The position numbers and the translations under genes are program-made. Below, piece by piece: positions 1 through 8,657 of a stretch of DNA of 64,000 nucleotides (within the stretch, counting starts at the first letter, position 1; each line of letters starts with the position of its first letter). The DNA is from an uncultured Chloroflexota bacterium. GTDB lineage: Bacteria > Chloroflexota > Anaerolineae > Aggregatilineales > Phototrophicaceae. The DNA lies in NCBI GenBank assembly GCA_937974245.1, contig CALJKV010000128.1, forward strand, positions 1 to 64,000. The letters are read 5' to 3'. The notes beneath the pieces were generated by a model, which worked only from the letters and a program-made list of their open reading frames with translations, searched no databases and was not told where the DNA came from.

Positions 1-1
1 G

Positions 2-88
2 GTCGCGCCGGAGTACCGCGCTGAACTACGCGATTCTGCCCCGTACTGGCTGCTCACCTTCCTGAACAACACACCATTGGAGGCGTGA
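2..88 (+). CDS. C-terminal fragment of an unidentified protein
   Basis: An open frame runs from the left edge to a TGA at 86-88 and gives 28 residues ending in YWLLTFLNNTPLEA. It enters the window already open, so it is the tail of a gene that starts outside. The short tail has no domain I can name. It precedes the lipoprotein gene at 166 on the same strand, so the two could be co-transcribed. Confidence 0.5.
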   Translation, partial: VAPEYRAELRDSAPYWLLTFLNNTPLEA

Positions 89-165
89 TGATTGGCCTTG
101 CGCGGGCGGGTAATCAGTGCGAGAATGTGTCCGGCCTGATTCTAGTATCTGGGGTGTCCAAAACG

Positions 166-945
166 ATGACTCAACTCTCGCGCCTGTGTTACCTGCTGCT
201 GGCCGCTGCCGCGCTGGCGGCGTGCGCTCCGGCGGCCCAAACCGCCCCGACTGACCTGCCCACTCCGGTGCCATCGCTCACACCAACCGTCGAACCCCAG
301 GTGGATGTCAACGCCACCCTGACCGCGCTGGCGCCGACCCTGACACCAACGCTGACGCCAATGCCCACCGAAACACCGCTGGTGATTACCATTCCGGCGG
401 TACTGGGCGAGTCGGTTGACCTCCCGATAGACATCACCCTGCCCGCAGGCTGGCGCACCGGCAGCGATACCCTCGTCATGAAGGACATCAGCAATATCCT
501 GGTGCCGCTGCCCTTCACGGCCTATACAGGCCCGGTTACCGGCGGCACGGGGACGATCATCGTCGTCTGGGGCTTCCCCAGTTTTGGCGAACCGCCCGGC
601 CCCGGCACACCACAAGGCCCTGACCTGTGGGCGGACGGCCTGCGACTGCTGCGGCTGGCGATCATCGAACAGGGATGTAACGTCGGCACGGATTTGCGCC
701 GCACGTATCGCGTCGGCCTGTCATCCGCCGTTGGCACGCAGTTTTCCGCTGTGGACTGCCCGGAAGCAGTAGACACACGCGGCTGGTTCGCCGGTGTGCG
801 GGAAAACGGCCTGAGTTTCATCTTCTATATGTATACCGAACCGATTGAGGCCATGAATGTCGCCCAGAATGAACTCCAAGCGATCCTGGATACGGTACGT
901 TTCCTTGTGCCGGAAGTGGCCGCCACCGCCACCGCTGCCCCATAA
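166..945 (+). CDS. secreted lipoprotein with Thr/Pro-rich linker, function unknown
   Basis: This encodes 259 residues. The N-terminus has a basic start, a hydrophobic Leu/Ala stretch and a lipobox (LAAC) near residue 22, so it should be a lipid-anchored exported protein. After the cysteine comes a linker rich in TPTP-like residues (about 25-75), then a folded domain of about 180 residues that I do not recognise. An earlier in-frame start at 85 exists, but the ATG at 166 puts the signal peptide at the true N-terminus. It lies downstream of a partial gene on the same strand and is followed by an inverted repeat at 953-1006. The role at the cell surface is unknown. Confidence 0.75.
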   Translation: MTQLSRLCYLLLAAAALAACAPAAQTAPTDLPTPVPSLTPTVEPQVDVNATLTALAPTLTPTLTPMPTETPLVITIPAVLGESVDLPIDITLPAGWRTGSDTLVMKDISNILVPLPFTAYTGPVTGGTGTIIVVWGFPSFGEPPGPGTPQGPDLWADGLRLLRLAIIEQGCNVGTDLRRTYRVGLSSAVGTQFSAVDCPEAVDTRGWFAGVRENGLSFIFYMYTEPIEAMNVAQNELQAILDTVRFLVPEVAATATAAP

Positions 946-952
946 CACAACA

Positions 953-1006
953 GGAGTTACGCAGTGAAAGATCAGTTTCCCCGTAATCAGCGGGCTGCGT
1001 AACTCC
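953..1006. repeat. inverted repeat with 12 bp arms
   Basis: The arms GGAGTTACGCAG (953-964) and CTGCGTAACTCC (995-1006) are exact reverse complements around a 30 bp centre. It sits between convergent genes. The core AGTTACGCAG occurs again near 58150, so this looks like a dispersed element rather than only a terminator. No T-tract follows directly. Confidence 0.6.
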
Positions 1007-1026
1007 CTGAATAGGTACAAATGGCT

Positions 1027-2544
1027 TTATGGCAGGCCGTAGACGCGCACCGTATGATCCTTGCTGGCGGTGGCGATCATGGTCTGGTCGGGGCTGAAGG
1101 CCACCCCATTCAACCAGTCACCGCTACTGAACGATGCCAGCAATTCGCCGCTTTCCACCCCGAACAGGCACACCCCGCCGCTGGAGGCAACCGCCACCAG
1201 CGTGTTATCCGGGCTGAATACGAGGCTGGCTACCAGGCCGACACAGCCATCCAGCGTGCGGATCTCAGCGCCGCTGGCCGGGTCGAGCAGTATGGTATCG
1301 AAGCTGTCGCTGATCGCCAGGTAACGACCATCAGTGCTGTATGTCAACCAGCTCAGGTTCTGGCTGGTGGTGGCTTGCCCCGCCGGGATAACCGGGGAGA
1401 AATTCAACTCCTGCCGGGCGGCGGTATCCCACAGCCAGATACTTCTGTCCCAATCGGTAATCGCCAGCGTCGCGCTGTCGGGGCTGAAGGCTGCCGCGCT
1501 CATGTAGTTTGTATGGCCGACAGTAGCCGACACTTCCGCGCCCGAAGTCGCGTCCCATAACTGCACCACATTCGCTGAACTGGCCGTTGCCACCTGTGTC
1601 CCGTCGGGGCTGAAGGCTAAATCCAGCATGTCGCCGACCTGCGGGCCAAAGACCAGGGCGGGCGCGAGGTTATCCACATCCCATAAGACCACCACGCCAT
1701 CAGCATGGCTGCTCATGAGTTTGTTGCCGTCCGGGCTGACCGCCAGGGCATACACTTCCTCCAGCGGCTGCGCGTCGCTTCCGGCCAGGACGGCCAGTTC
1801 CGTCCCGCCAGCCACATCCCACAGGCGCACGGTTTTGTCGTAACTGGCGCTCACCAGCAGCGACCCGTCAATGCTGAACACAAAGTCATACACGTAACGG
1901 GTATGCCCGGTCAGCACGTTGACATCCGCCCCGCCCGCCACACTCCACACATGAACGGCGTAATCCCCGGTTGCATACGCCAGCAGCGACCCATCCGGGC
2001 TGAAGACAACCGCGCCGTCGCCTTGCACACTGCCAGTAATCAAGGCCTTTTCGACCTCGCCAGCAACATCCCACAGCGAAATACCGGAATAGCCCATATT
2101 GATCGCCAGCAGCGACCCATCCGGGCTGTAGGCAATCGACTCACTCGAACGGCTGGGCTTAAACGAACCGGTTACCGCCTGGGTTGCGACATCCCAGTAA
2201 TAGACCGTGCCATCGCTGACCACGGCCAGCGTGCTGCCATCGGGCGAAAACGCCATTGCCTCAGCCACTTTGGGGGTGGAGAGCAGCGCCGGTTCGGTTG
2301 CTGTATCCAGCGCCGCCGGTTGGTAGAGCCAGACGCCAACCGTGCTGGCGACGGCCAGGAACTGCCCATCGGGCGAATAAGCGACATGCTCGGTCGAGCC
2401 GCGCCCCAGGCGAATGAGTTCGATCATCTGTGCCGCGTTATCCGACGTGATAACCGTCCCGCCGGCATCCTGCGCGAGACTGGGAACCAGAACTCCCAGA
2501 AATACCATGACGATGATGCCGCCTGCCATAATGTTACGCCGCAT
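1027..2544 (-). CDS. exported WD40-repeat beta-propeller protein
   Basis: A 505-residue protein with an N-terminal signal peptide (hydrophobic residues about 8-24, then an Ala-Gln cleavage-like site). It is followed by about eleven repeats carrying the FSPDG signature and WD-like endings (LWD, VWS), typical of WD40 blades, enough for one or two propellers. WD40 domains are protein-binding scaffolds; no enzymatic domain is present. The ATG at 2544 was chosen because AAGGAG lies 10 bases upstream; an in-frame start 14 codons earlier lacks this site. It is convergent with the lipoprotein gene and has no obvious operon partner. Function beyond a secreted scaffold is unknown. Confidence 0.85.
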   Translation of the reverse strand: MRRNIMAGGIIVMVFLGVLVPSLAQDAGGTVITSDNAAQMIELIRLGRGSTEHVAYSPDGQFLAVASTVGVWLYQPAALDTATEPALLSTPKVAEAMAFSPDGSTLAVVSDGTVYYWDVATQAVTGSFKPSRSSESIAYSPDGSLLAINMGYSGISLWDVAGEVEKALITGSVQGDGAVVFSPDGSLLAYATGDYAVHVWSVAGGADVNVLTGHTRYVYDFVFSIDGSLLVSASYDKTVRLWDVAGGTELAVLAGSDAQPLEEVYALAVSPDGNKLMSSHADGVVVLWDVDNLAPALVFGPQVGDMLDLAFSPDGTQVATASSANVVQLWDATSGAEVSATVGHTNYMSAAAFSPDSATLAITDWDRSIWLWDTAARQELNFSPVIPAGQATTSQNLSWLTYSTDGRYLAISDSFDTILLDPASGAEIRTLDGCVGLVASLVFSPDNTLVAVASSGGVCLFGVESGELLASFSSGDWLNGVAFSPDQTMIATASKDHTVRVYGLP

Positions 2545-2889
2545 AGAACAACATCTCCTTAATAGGGGTATTGTGAAGTAATTCACTGCTTAAATTCAAA
2601 TCTATTCGGTTTGTCACGATAATCAAAGTGACATCCATCCTGTTGATTGGCGCTGAGTGATTTGATTGAGGGAAGATTGTCACCGGCTGCGGTGTCCGAA
2701 TCCCGCGAAGCTCGCACCGCTCCTCTGAATTTTTACCTGCTTCTTATACTCGTGTGCTACAAATGACCATATCCCTTAAACGGTATGTCCCGCAAATTGT
2801 TGGGACAATGCCGGGGCTTTCCGCCTTCAAGATCGTGTGATTGACAATCATGACGATGATGGCGATCTGGATGAGGTTAAAGACACAGC
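2545..2889. other. intergenic region with repeat copy and short acidic remnant
   Basis: This 345 bp gap separates the WD40 gene from the DUF4258 gene. It holds repeat copy 1 (2717-2772). Just before the DUF4258 start there is a short open frame without an ATG (about 2780-2893) whose last 18 codons are Asp-rich (NHDDDGDLDEV), resembling a calcium-binding-type repeat. That could be a gene remnant or chance. I see no RNA gene here. Confidence 0.4.
2717..2772. repeat. ~56 bp direct repeat, copy 1
   Basis: It matches 4630-4685 in the same orientation with about five differences. The shared core includes GAATTTTTACCTGCTTCTTA and, after one difference, CTCGTGTGCTACAA. This copy lies 117 bp before the DUF4258 start. 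The TGTGCTACAA part resembles an extended -10 box, so the repeat may carry a promoter, but that is inference. Confidence 0.7.
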
Positions 2890-3159
2890 GTGAACGCGCC
2901 GGGTGACTACTATCTAACCAACCATGCCCGCGAAGAAGCAGTGCGGCGCAGTATCCCGCTGGACGTACTGGATGACGTGCTGCGTGCCCCTACCCAAATT
3001 GTGGTTACCCATTCCGGGCGGAAAGCCTATCAGTCACAGGTTCATATTGATGGTAAACTGTATCTAGTCCGGGCAATTGTCGAAGAAACCGACCCTTTGA
3101 CCGTGATTACCGTTTACCGTACCAGCAAGATTGAGAAGTACTGGAGCGATGAGGCATGA
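2890..3159 (+). CDS. DUF4258 protein, possible RelE-like toxin partner
   Basis: An 89-residue protein with the DUF4258 pattern: a TNHAREEAVRR helix at the start, a central strand with HSGRKAYQSQ, and a C-terminal VITVYRTSKIEKYW motif. DUF4258 proteins are often small RelE/HigB-like components. The start codon is GTG. Its end overlaps the DUF2283 start by four bases (ATGA), so the two are translationally coupled. DUF4258 next to DUF2283 is a recurring pair, often listed as a putative toxin-antitoxin module, but activity is unproven. Known for the family: small, chromosomally scattered. Inferred: a two-gene unit lying inside a repeat-flanked island. Confidence 0.75.
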   Translation: MNAPGDYYLTNHAREEAVRRSIPLDVLDDVLRAPTQIVVTHSGRKAYQSQVHIDGKLYLVRAIVEETDPLTVITVYRTSKIEKYWSDEA

Positions 3160-3365
3160 AAGTCACCTATGATGCGGCGGTAGATGTATTACGGATTGTC
3201 CTGAGCAACCAGCCCGTTGACGAGAGCGACGAAGACAAACCCGGCATCATTATTGATTATGACGCCCACGGCAATGTGGTGAGCATGGAGATTCTCGATG
3301 CCTCCAAACGGGGAGTGAATCCGCATGGGGTCGAATATGCCATCACCGGCCTGAAAAGCGCCTGA
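3156..3365 (+). CDS. DUF2283 protein, partner of DUF4258
   Basis: A 69-residue protein beginning MKVTYDAAVDVLRIVL and containing a GIIIDYDAHGNVVSMEILDAS stretch split over two strands, the hallmark of DUF2283. It overlaps the upstream DUF4258 gene by ATGA, which argues for coupled expression. In the usual pairing DUF2283 is the likely neutralising partner, although it has no obvious DNA-binding motif. There is no separate promoter. The next gene (pentapeptide repeat) starts 89 bp further on and could be in the same transcript. Confidence 0.75.
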   Translation: MKVTYDAAVDVLRIVLSNQPVDESDEDKPGIIIDYDAHGNVVSMEILDASKRGVNPHGVEYAITGLKSA

Positions 3366-3454
3366 ATCCCACTCGATAGCGCCGGAAGTGCTACAATTTA
3401 GACAGGGTAGTTAAGCATTTCGCCAATAGGGAATCGCATAGCAAAGGTACTACG

Positions 3455-4498
3455 ATGGCAAATGATGAACACCTGGCAATCCTCAAGCAGGGTGTAGCAA
3501 CCTGGAACCAGTGGCGAGAAGAAAACCCTAATGTAATGCCGGACTTGAGCGGGATAGACTTGGTATGGCTAGACCTACGAAAAGCGAACTTGTACTCAGC
3601 AGACCTCAGTGGGGCGGATTTGACTGGGACAGATCTTTATGAAGCGAATCTTAGTAAGGCAACCTTACATCAGGCAGATCTCAGCGGAGTTGATTTATTT
3701 GTAGCAAACTTGAGTGGAGCAGACCTAAGTGAGGCCAATCTTTTTGAGGCCAATCTACACTTGGCAGACTTGAGTGGGGCAAATCTGAGCGGCGCGGACA
3801 TGTACGTGGCGAATCTTGTGCAGGCTAATCTGTCTGGGGCTGACTTAACCAATTGCAATATCTATGGCATTTCTGTATGGGATACCAAACTGGAGAATGC
3901 TAAACAGCAAAACCTTATTATCACTCAATTCGGTCACCCTGTTATCACAGTAGACAACCTGGAAGTGGCGCAGTTTATCTACTTGCTGCTGCATAATGAG
4001 AAACTACGCGATGTCATCAACACCATCGGTCAGAAAGCTGTCCTCATCCTGGGACGCTTCTCCCCGGAACGCAGAAAAATTCTGGACGCGCTGCGGGATA
4101 AACTGCGCGAAAAAGGCTACTTGCCGATTATCTTCGATTTTGAGAAGTCCGAGCAGCGAGATTTTACCGAAACTATCAAAATCCTGGCGGGCATGTCGCT
4201 GTTTGTGATTGCCGACATCACCAACCCTAAATCCAGCCCCTTAGAACTGCAAGCCACCATACCGGATTACATGATCCCCTTCGCGCCAATTATACAGAAA
4301 GGGGAAAGACCTTTTGCCATGTTTGCGAACCTCCACAACAAATATCCCTGGGTTCTGGATGTGCGTGCCTATGAGGATGAAGCCCAACTGCTGGCCTATC
4401 TGGACGAAGGCATTGTCAAACCAGCGCTCCGCAAGCATAATGAGCTACTTGTGCAGAAAAACAAAGCCCTCGAAATTCGTGGCATAGATGAGATGTAA
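3455..4498 (+). CDS. pentapeptide-repeat protein with TIR-like C-terminal domain
   Basis: 347 residues. Residues 31-135 are pentapeptide repeats of the A(D/N)LSG type, about 20 units, which fold as a right-handed beta-helix. After a short linker, residues 165-330 form an alpha/beta domain: strand VLILG (196-200), helix RKILDALRDKLREKG, strand PIIFDFE, strand LFVIADIT (249-256), then SSPLELQ with Glu264 at the place where TIR domains carry their key glutamate. I read this as a TIR/STALD-like nucleotide-binding domain; the assignment is by fold pattern, not by a search. AAGG precedes the ATG by about eight bases. The gene follows the DUF4258/DUF2283 pair and is enclosed by direct repeats. A defence or signalling role is inference. 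Confidence 0.7.
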   Translation: MANDEHLAILKQGVATWNQWREENPNVMPDLSGIDLVWLDLRKANLYSADLSGADLTGTDLYEANLSKATLHQADLSGVDLFVANLSGADLSEANLFEANLHLADLSGANLSGADMYVANLVQANLSGADLTNCNIYGISVWDTKLENAKQQNLIITQFGHPVITVDNLEVAQFIYLLLHNEKLRDVINTIGQKAVLILGRFSPERRKILDALRDKLREKGYLPIIFDFEKSEQRDFTETIKILAGMSLFVIADITNPKSSPLELQATIPDYMIPFAPIIQKGERPFAMFANLHNKYPWVLDVRAYEDEAQLLAYLDEGIVKPALRKHNELLVQKNKALEIRGIDEM

Positions 4499-4629
4499 GG
4501 ATTCCTGACTGTAACTCAAGCTATAGGTCATGTGTACACCTGATCAATCTGCTGTGGTCTACAACTATGCCCGGCAAATACGCGCATAGCTGAGGCGTAT
4601 GAAAAATTAGCAGGACTAGAACTTCTCCC

Positions 4630-4685
4630 CCGCTCCCCTGAATTTTTACCTGCTTCTTACACTCGTGTGCTACAACTAACGATAT
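4630..4685. repeat. ~56 bp direct repeat, copy 2
   Basis: Second copy of the repeat at 2717-2772, same orientation, 1913 bp downstream. It ends 45 bp before the htpG start. The two copies enclose the DUF4258, DUF2283 and pentapeptide-TIR genes. Confidence 0.7.
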
Positions 4686-4730
4686 TCCACGAGACAATTC
4701 TTGCAGTTTGATTCAGGAGCAGGACAGTTT

Positions 4731-6698
4731 ATGACTGAGACCTTTAATTTCCAGGCGGAAATCCAGCAGGTGCTGGACATTCTGGTGCATTCCCTCTATA
4801 CCGAGCGCGAGATTTTCCTGCGCGAACTCATCTCCAACGCTTCCGACGCGCTGCACCGCGTCCAGTTCGAGCTGCTCACCAACCGCGAGGTGCAGGATGC
4901 TGACGCCGAACTCGCCATTGAAATCAAGGTGGACGATGAAGCCGGGACGATCACCATCAGCGACACCGGCATCGGCATGACCCGCGACGACCTCATCAAC
5001 AACCTGGGGGTAATCGCCCGCAGCGGCGCGAAAGCCTTTATCCAGGCCGCCCAACAGGCGCAGAACGGCGGCGGGGCGGACATCATCGGCCAGTTCGGGG
5101 TCGGCTTCTATTCGGTGTTCATGGTGGCGGATAAAATCCAGATCACGACCCGTTCCTACCTGCCGGAAGAATCCGCCTACCTGTGGGAATCCACCGGCGT
5201 AGCAACCTACACGATTGAGCCGGGCGAGCGTGAGACTCGCGGTACGGATATTGTCGTCTACCTCAAGGAAGACGCGAAAGAGTTCGCCTCGGAATGGAAG
5301 GTGAAGGACATCATCCGGCGGCATTCCGACTATATTGCCTTCCCGATTTATGTGGGCGAGAGCGAAGAAGCCACCAACAAGCAGCAGGCCATCTGGCGGC
5401 AGGACCCCAAAGAAATCACCGACGAGCAGTACAACGACTTCTACAAAATGCTCACGATGGACTGGAACGAGCCGCTCTACCACATCCACATGCGGGCCGA
5501 TGTGCCGCTCCAGTTCTACACCCTGTTGTATATCCCCGGCGGGACTGACCTGGGAATCCTCAGCCCGCGCAAAGAACCGGGACTCAAGTTATATGCCCGC
5601 AAAGTGCTGATTCAGGAGTACAACAAAGTCTTATTGCCGGAATACTTGCAGTTCATCCAGGGCGTGGTAGACAGCGAAGACCTGCCGCTCAACGTGAGCC
5701 GCGAGAGTGTCCAGGCGACACGCATCATGGCAAACCTCAAAAAGACGTTGACCGGCAAGGTGCTGACCGAACTCAAGCGCATGGCGCAGAAGAACCGCGA
5801 GGACTACCTGGCGATTTACGAACAGTTCGGGCGCTTCATCAAGCAGGGTGTCGCCGCCAGCCCGGCAGACCGCACCGACATCGAGCCGCTGCTGTTCTTC
5901 GCCAGCACGCGCAGCGACTCGCCCGATGAACTGTTCACGCTGGAAGAATACATCGAGCGCCGCGCCGAAGGCCAGGACGACATCTACTACATCATGGGCG
6001 AGGACTTCCACAGCGTCAGCCGCAGCCCGCACCTGGACGCCTTCCGCCAGCGCGGAATCGAGGTGCTGTACTTCACCGACCCGGTAGACCCCTTCATGCT
6101 GATGGGACTGCCGGACTACAAGAGCCATAAGCTACGCAGTGTGGACGAAGCCGAGATTGACCTGAGCAGCGTCGGCCAGGCGGAAGATGAAAGCGCCCGC
6201 CCCGAACCGCTGCCGGAGGACACTTTCACAGCACTGCGGGATCATTTCGCGGCTGTGCTGGGGGGGCGGGTGCGCGATGTGCGCCAGAGCAAGACGCTCA
6301 CAGGCAGCCCGGCGCGGCTCATCAGCGACGAATCCGGGGCGAGCCGCCAGATGTTCCGCATCAACCGTCTGCTGGACCGTGACTACGAACTGCCGGTGAA
6401 AATACTCGAACTCAACCCGCGCCACCCGCTGCTGCATAACCTGAGCGGCCTGTTAGCGCAGGACAGCGATAACCCGCTGGTGAATATTGTGGTCGAACAG
6501 GTCTTTGAGACGGCGCTGCTGCAAGACGGCATCCACCCCGACCCCTCCGCGATGGCCGGACGCCTGAACCTGCTCATGCAGGCGGCCACCGGCACCCCGG
6601 CGGCAGAACTCAACTATGAGGCTGTGCGATCCGCTGCGCCCGAAGCGGTGGTCGAGGAAGCCGGTACCGATGAGGCCAGCGAGGCGGAAGAGGCGTAG
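4731..6698 (+). CDS. htpG: chaperone protein HtpG (Hsp90 family)
   Basis: A 655-residue cytosolic ATP-dependent chaperone. The N-terminal GHKL ATPase is clear: NASDAL helix near residue 30, DTGIGM (ATP lid start), GVIARSGAKAF, and GQFGVGFYSVFMV. The middle domain has the SPRKEPGLKLYARKVLIQ region and the catalytic-loop-like NVSRE motif (the usual NVSREILQ is NVSRESVQ here), followed by the C-terminal dimerisation domain. A 13-residue acidic tail ends the protein. ATG 4731 is chosen because AGGAG lies 11 bases upstream and the MTETFNFQAEIQQ start matches the family; an in-frame start at 4701 has no ribosome site. It is monocistronic, with repeat copy 2 in front and a strong terminator behind. 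Confidence 0.97.
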   Translation: MTETFNFQAEIQQVLDILVHSLYTEREIFLRELISNASDALHRVQFELLTNREVQDADAELAIEIKVDDEAGTITISDTGIGMTRDDLINNLGVIARSGAKAFIQAAQQAQNGGGADIIGQFGVGFYSVFMVADKIQITTRSYLPEESAYLWESTGVATYTIEPGERETRGTDIVVYLKEDAKEFASEWKVKDIIRRHSDYIAFPIYVGESEEATNKQQAIWRQDPKEITDEQYNDFYKMLTMDWNEPLYHIHMRADVPLQFYTLLYIPGGTDLGILSPRKEPGLKLYARKVLIQEYNKVLLPEYLQFIQGVVDSEDLPLNVSRESVQATRIMANLKKTLTGKVLTELKRMAQKNREDYLAIYEQFGRFIKQGVAASPADRTDIEPLLFFASTRSDSPDELFTLEEYIERRAEGQDDIYYIMGEDFHSVSRSPHLDAFRQRGIEVLYFTDPVDPFMLMGLPDYKSHKLRSVDEAEIDLSSVGQAEDESARPEPLPEDTFTALRDHFAAVLGGRVRDVRQSKTLTGSPARLISDESGASRQMFRINRLLDRDYELPVKILELNPRHPLLHNLSGLLAQDSDNPLVNIVVEQVFETALLQDGIHPDPSAMAGRLNLLMQAATGTPAAELNYEAVRSAAPEAVVEEAGTDEASEAEEA

Positions 6699-6749
6699 AA
6701 GCTGCCATTTCATCAAAAACGTCAAACGAATGTGTTGAACTGATCTTCA

Positions 6750-6778
6750 GGGGAGCGGCCAGTGTGCGCTCCCCTTTT
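6750..6778 (+). terminator. Rho-independent terminator of htpG
   Basis: Stem GGGGAGCG (6750-6757) pairs with CGCTCCCC (6767-6774) and is followed by TTTT. It lies 50 bp after the htpG stop. The sequence resembles the hairpin at 48348-48369, which suggests a dispersed terminator-like repeat. Confidence 0.85.
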
Positions 6779-6834
6779 CGTGACAACCGTGAATTTCATG
6801 CACCCTGCTTTTCCCGTGCGCAGAGCATAAGACC

Positions 6835-7773
6835 CTACTCGCCGGTAATCCCGGTCATTTCAACCGATTCAACAAACCACTTCTGTAATATGAAGTACAT
6901 CACCAGCAGCGGCAGGATGTTCAAGAACGTGCCGCTCATCTTGACCGCTTCGTTCAGCCGGTCAAAGATATTGACTGTCCCCGGCGGGTAGAGGTTCTCG
7001 TAAGCCTGCGTGAACTTCGAAAGCTGCATGGGCAGGGTTGTCACACCGCCTTCCAGGAAGATCACGGTGAGGAAGGTTTCGTTCCAGTACCACACGATGG
7101 AGAAAATGAACGACACGATATAAGCGGGGAGCACGGAAGGTACGGCGAGCGTAAGGAAAACGCGCATGTCGGAAGCCCCATCCAGCCGTGCCGATTCTTC
7201 CAGCACTTTGGGGAAGGAGATATAAGACTGGTAGAAAATCAGGATGAAGATGGCACTCTTATAGCCTTGTCCCAACAGGGCGGGCAGGATGAGCGCCAGC
7301 GGATTGCCCAGCAGCCCCAGATTTCGATAGGTCAGCATCTGCGGGATGACTGTATTTTGCGGCGGGATGAGGAAAGTAGCGAGGAGGAGTATGAAGATGA
7401 GCGACTTGCCGCGAAAGCGATAGCGTGCCAACCCATAGCCCACCACCGAGGCGACGATGACCTGGAGCATTGAAGGCACAATACTCATCACAGCGGAAGC
7501 CATCAGCGTGTTCGAATAGTTCAACACGCGCAGCCCTTTAATGTAGTTGCCGAGATAAAACTCCGTTGGCACCCACTGCACCATCGGGTTGAGCAGATCA
7601 TCGGGGCTTTTGATACTGGTGACAAACATGAACAGCAGCGGCTGGAGATAGACGAAACCGATAGCAATCAGCACGGTATACAAGGCGGCATTCATCGTCA
7701 GCCCGCGATGGGCGCGGCTGCCAAACAGAAGCCAGCGAAGACGCTGGATGGTCGGGTGATGGAAGATGTTCAT
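6835..7773 (-). CDS. carbohydrate ABC transporter permease (MalG type)
   Basis: A 312-residue inner-membrane permease with about six hydrophobic segments. The EAA loop reads EESARLDGASD, the contact point for the ATPase, and the family-typical start of segment 1 (ALYTVLIAIGFVYLQPLLFMF) is present. The ATG at 7773 shares its A with the stop codon of the upstream permease (TAATG), and a purine-rich GAAGGGGG precedes it; an earlier in-frame start would overlap more. It forms a heterodimer with the product of 7773-8657. It is the last gene of a long leftward operon. No ATPase gene is linked, so it probably uses a shared one. Confidence 0.92.
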   Translation of the reverse strand: MNIFHHPTIQRLRWLLFGSRAHRGLTMNAALYTVLIAIGFVYLQPLLFMFVTSIKSPDDLLNPMVQWVPTEFYLGNYIKGLRVLNYSNTLMASAVMSIVPSMLQVIVASVVGYGLARYRFRGKSLIFILLLATFLIPPQNTVIPQMLTYRNLGLLGNPLALILPALLGQGYKSAIFILIFYQSYISFPKVLEESARLDGASDMRVFLTLAVPSVLPAYIVSFIFSIVWYWNETFLTVIFLEGGVTTLPMQLSKFTQAYENLYPPGTVNIFDRLNEAVKMSGTFLNILPLLVMYFILQKWFVESVEMTGITGE

Positions 7774-8657
7774 TAATTCGTCCCCCTTCTCGCCCACTGC
7801 CGCAGGAACAGATACACGATTGTCAGCAGGATAATCATCACGCCAAAGTAGATAAAGGCCATCGCGCTGGCGTAGCCAATTCCCCCCTGAACGTCATAGG
7901 TCCGGTCGTATATGTACCGGATGACTTTGTTTTCGGAGAAATGGGAGAGCGAGACGATGGTGTAAATGGCATTGACCACCGTCGCCGTCGAAAGCGAAGG
8001 CAGGATGATTTTCCAGAATGTCGCCCAGCTTGAAGCCCCGTCAATGGCCGCCGCTTCGTAGATGCTTCTGTCCACTTTCTGCAAGCTCGCCAGGTAAATC
8101 AGGATTTGTACGCCGGAAAACCACAGGATGAGGATAAACGAGGTGAGCAGATATTCAACCGGGGTGCGCAGCGCACGCGGTAGTTGTTCCAGGAATTCGA
8201 TCACAGCCGGGATGTTGCCGATACCCGGCACGGCAGCTGCCCCCTGCGCGGTGAGTTCCTTAATGACCGGCCCGCTCGTGATGACAATCGGCAGAAAGAA
8301 GATAACGCGAAACAGCCCTTTGAACTTGAATTTGAGATTCAGAAACATCGCGATAATCATCGCAAAAATCAGCACAATCGGCACCGAGACCAGAGTCTCG
8401 ATGGTATAGCCAATCAGCAGTTCGATGAAGTTGGGGTCGGTGAACAGCGCACGGGTATAGTTTGCCCATTCCACAAAGTTCAGGTTGATATTGGCGGTTG
8501 TCACCGTGACCTGGTTGAGGCTGTAGCGAAAGGTTTCGATGAGCGGCAGTAACGTGAACAGCAAGAAGCCCACGACCCATATCAGGATGAAGCCATAGCC
8601 ATGCAGGGCTTCACGAGTGCGGAGACTGATCTCGCGGCGAGGGCTGTAACCTGTCAT
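7773..8657 (-). CDS. sugar ABC transporter permease (MalF type)
   Basis: A 294-residue integral membrane protein, six predicted segments, with EAA loop YEAAAIDGASS followed by LPSL. It is the partner permease of the gene at 6835. The start overlaps the stop of the DUF5696 gene by four bases (ATGA), and its end overlaps the next ATG by one, so the three are tightly coupled. This second permease pair lies at the far end of the glycan operon; its substrate-binding partner is not adjacent, unlike the first pair at 12842-14727. Confidence 0.92.
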   Translation of the reverse strand: MTGYSPRREISLRTREALHGYGFILIWVVGFLLFTLLPLIETFRYSLNQVTVTTANINLNFVEWANYTRALFTDPNFIELLIGYTIETLVSVPIVLIFAMIIAMFLNLKFKFKGLFRVIFFLPIVITSGPVIKELTAQGAAAVPGIGNIPAVIEFLEQLPRALRTPVEYLLTSFILILWFSGVQILIYLASLQKVDRSIYEAAAIDGASSWATFWKIILPSLSTATVVNAIYTIVSLSHFSENKVIRYIYDRTYDVQGGIGYASAMAFIYFGVMIILLTIVYLFLRQWARRGTN

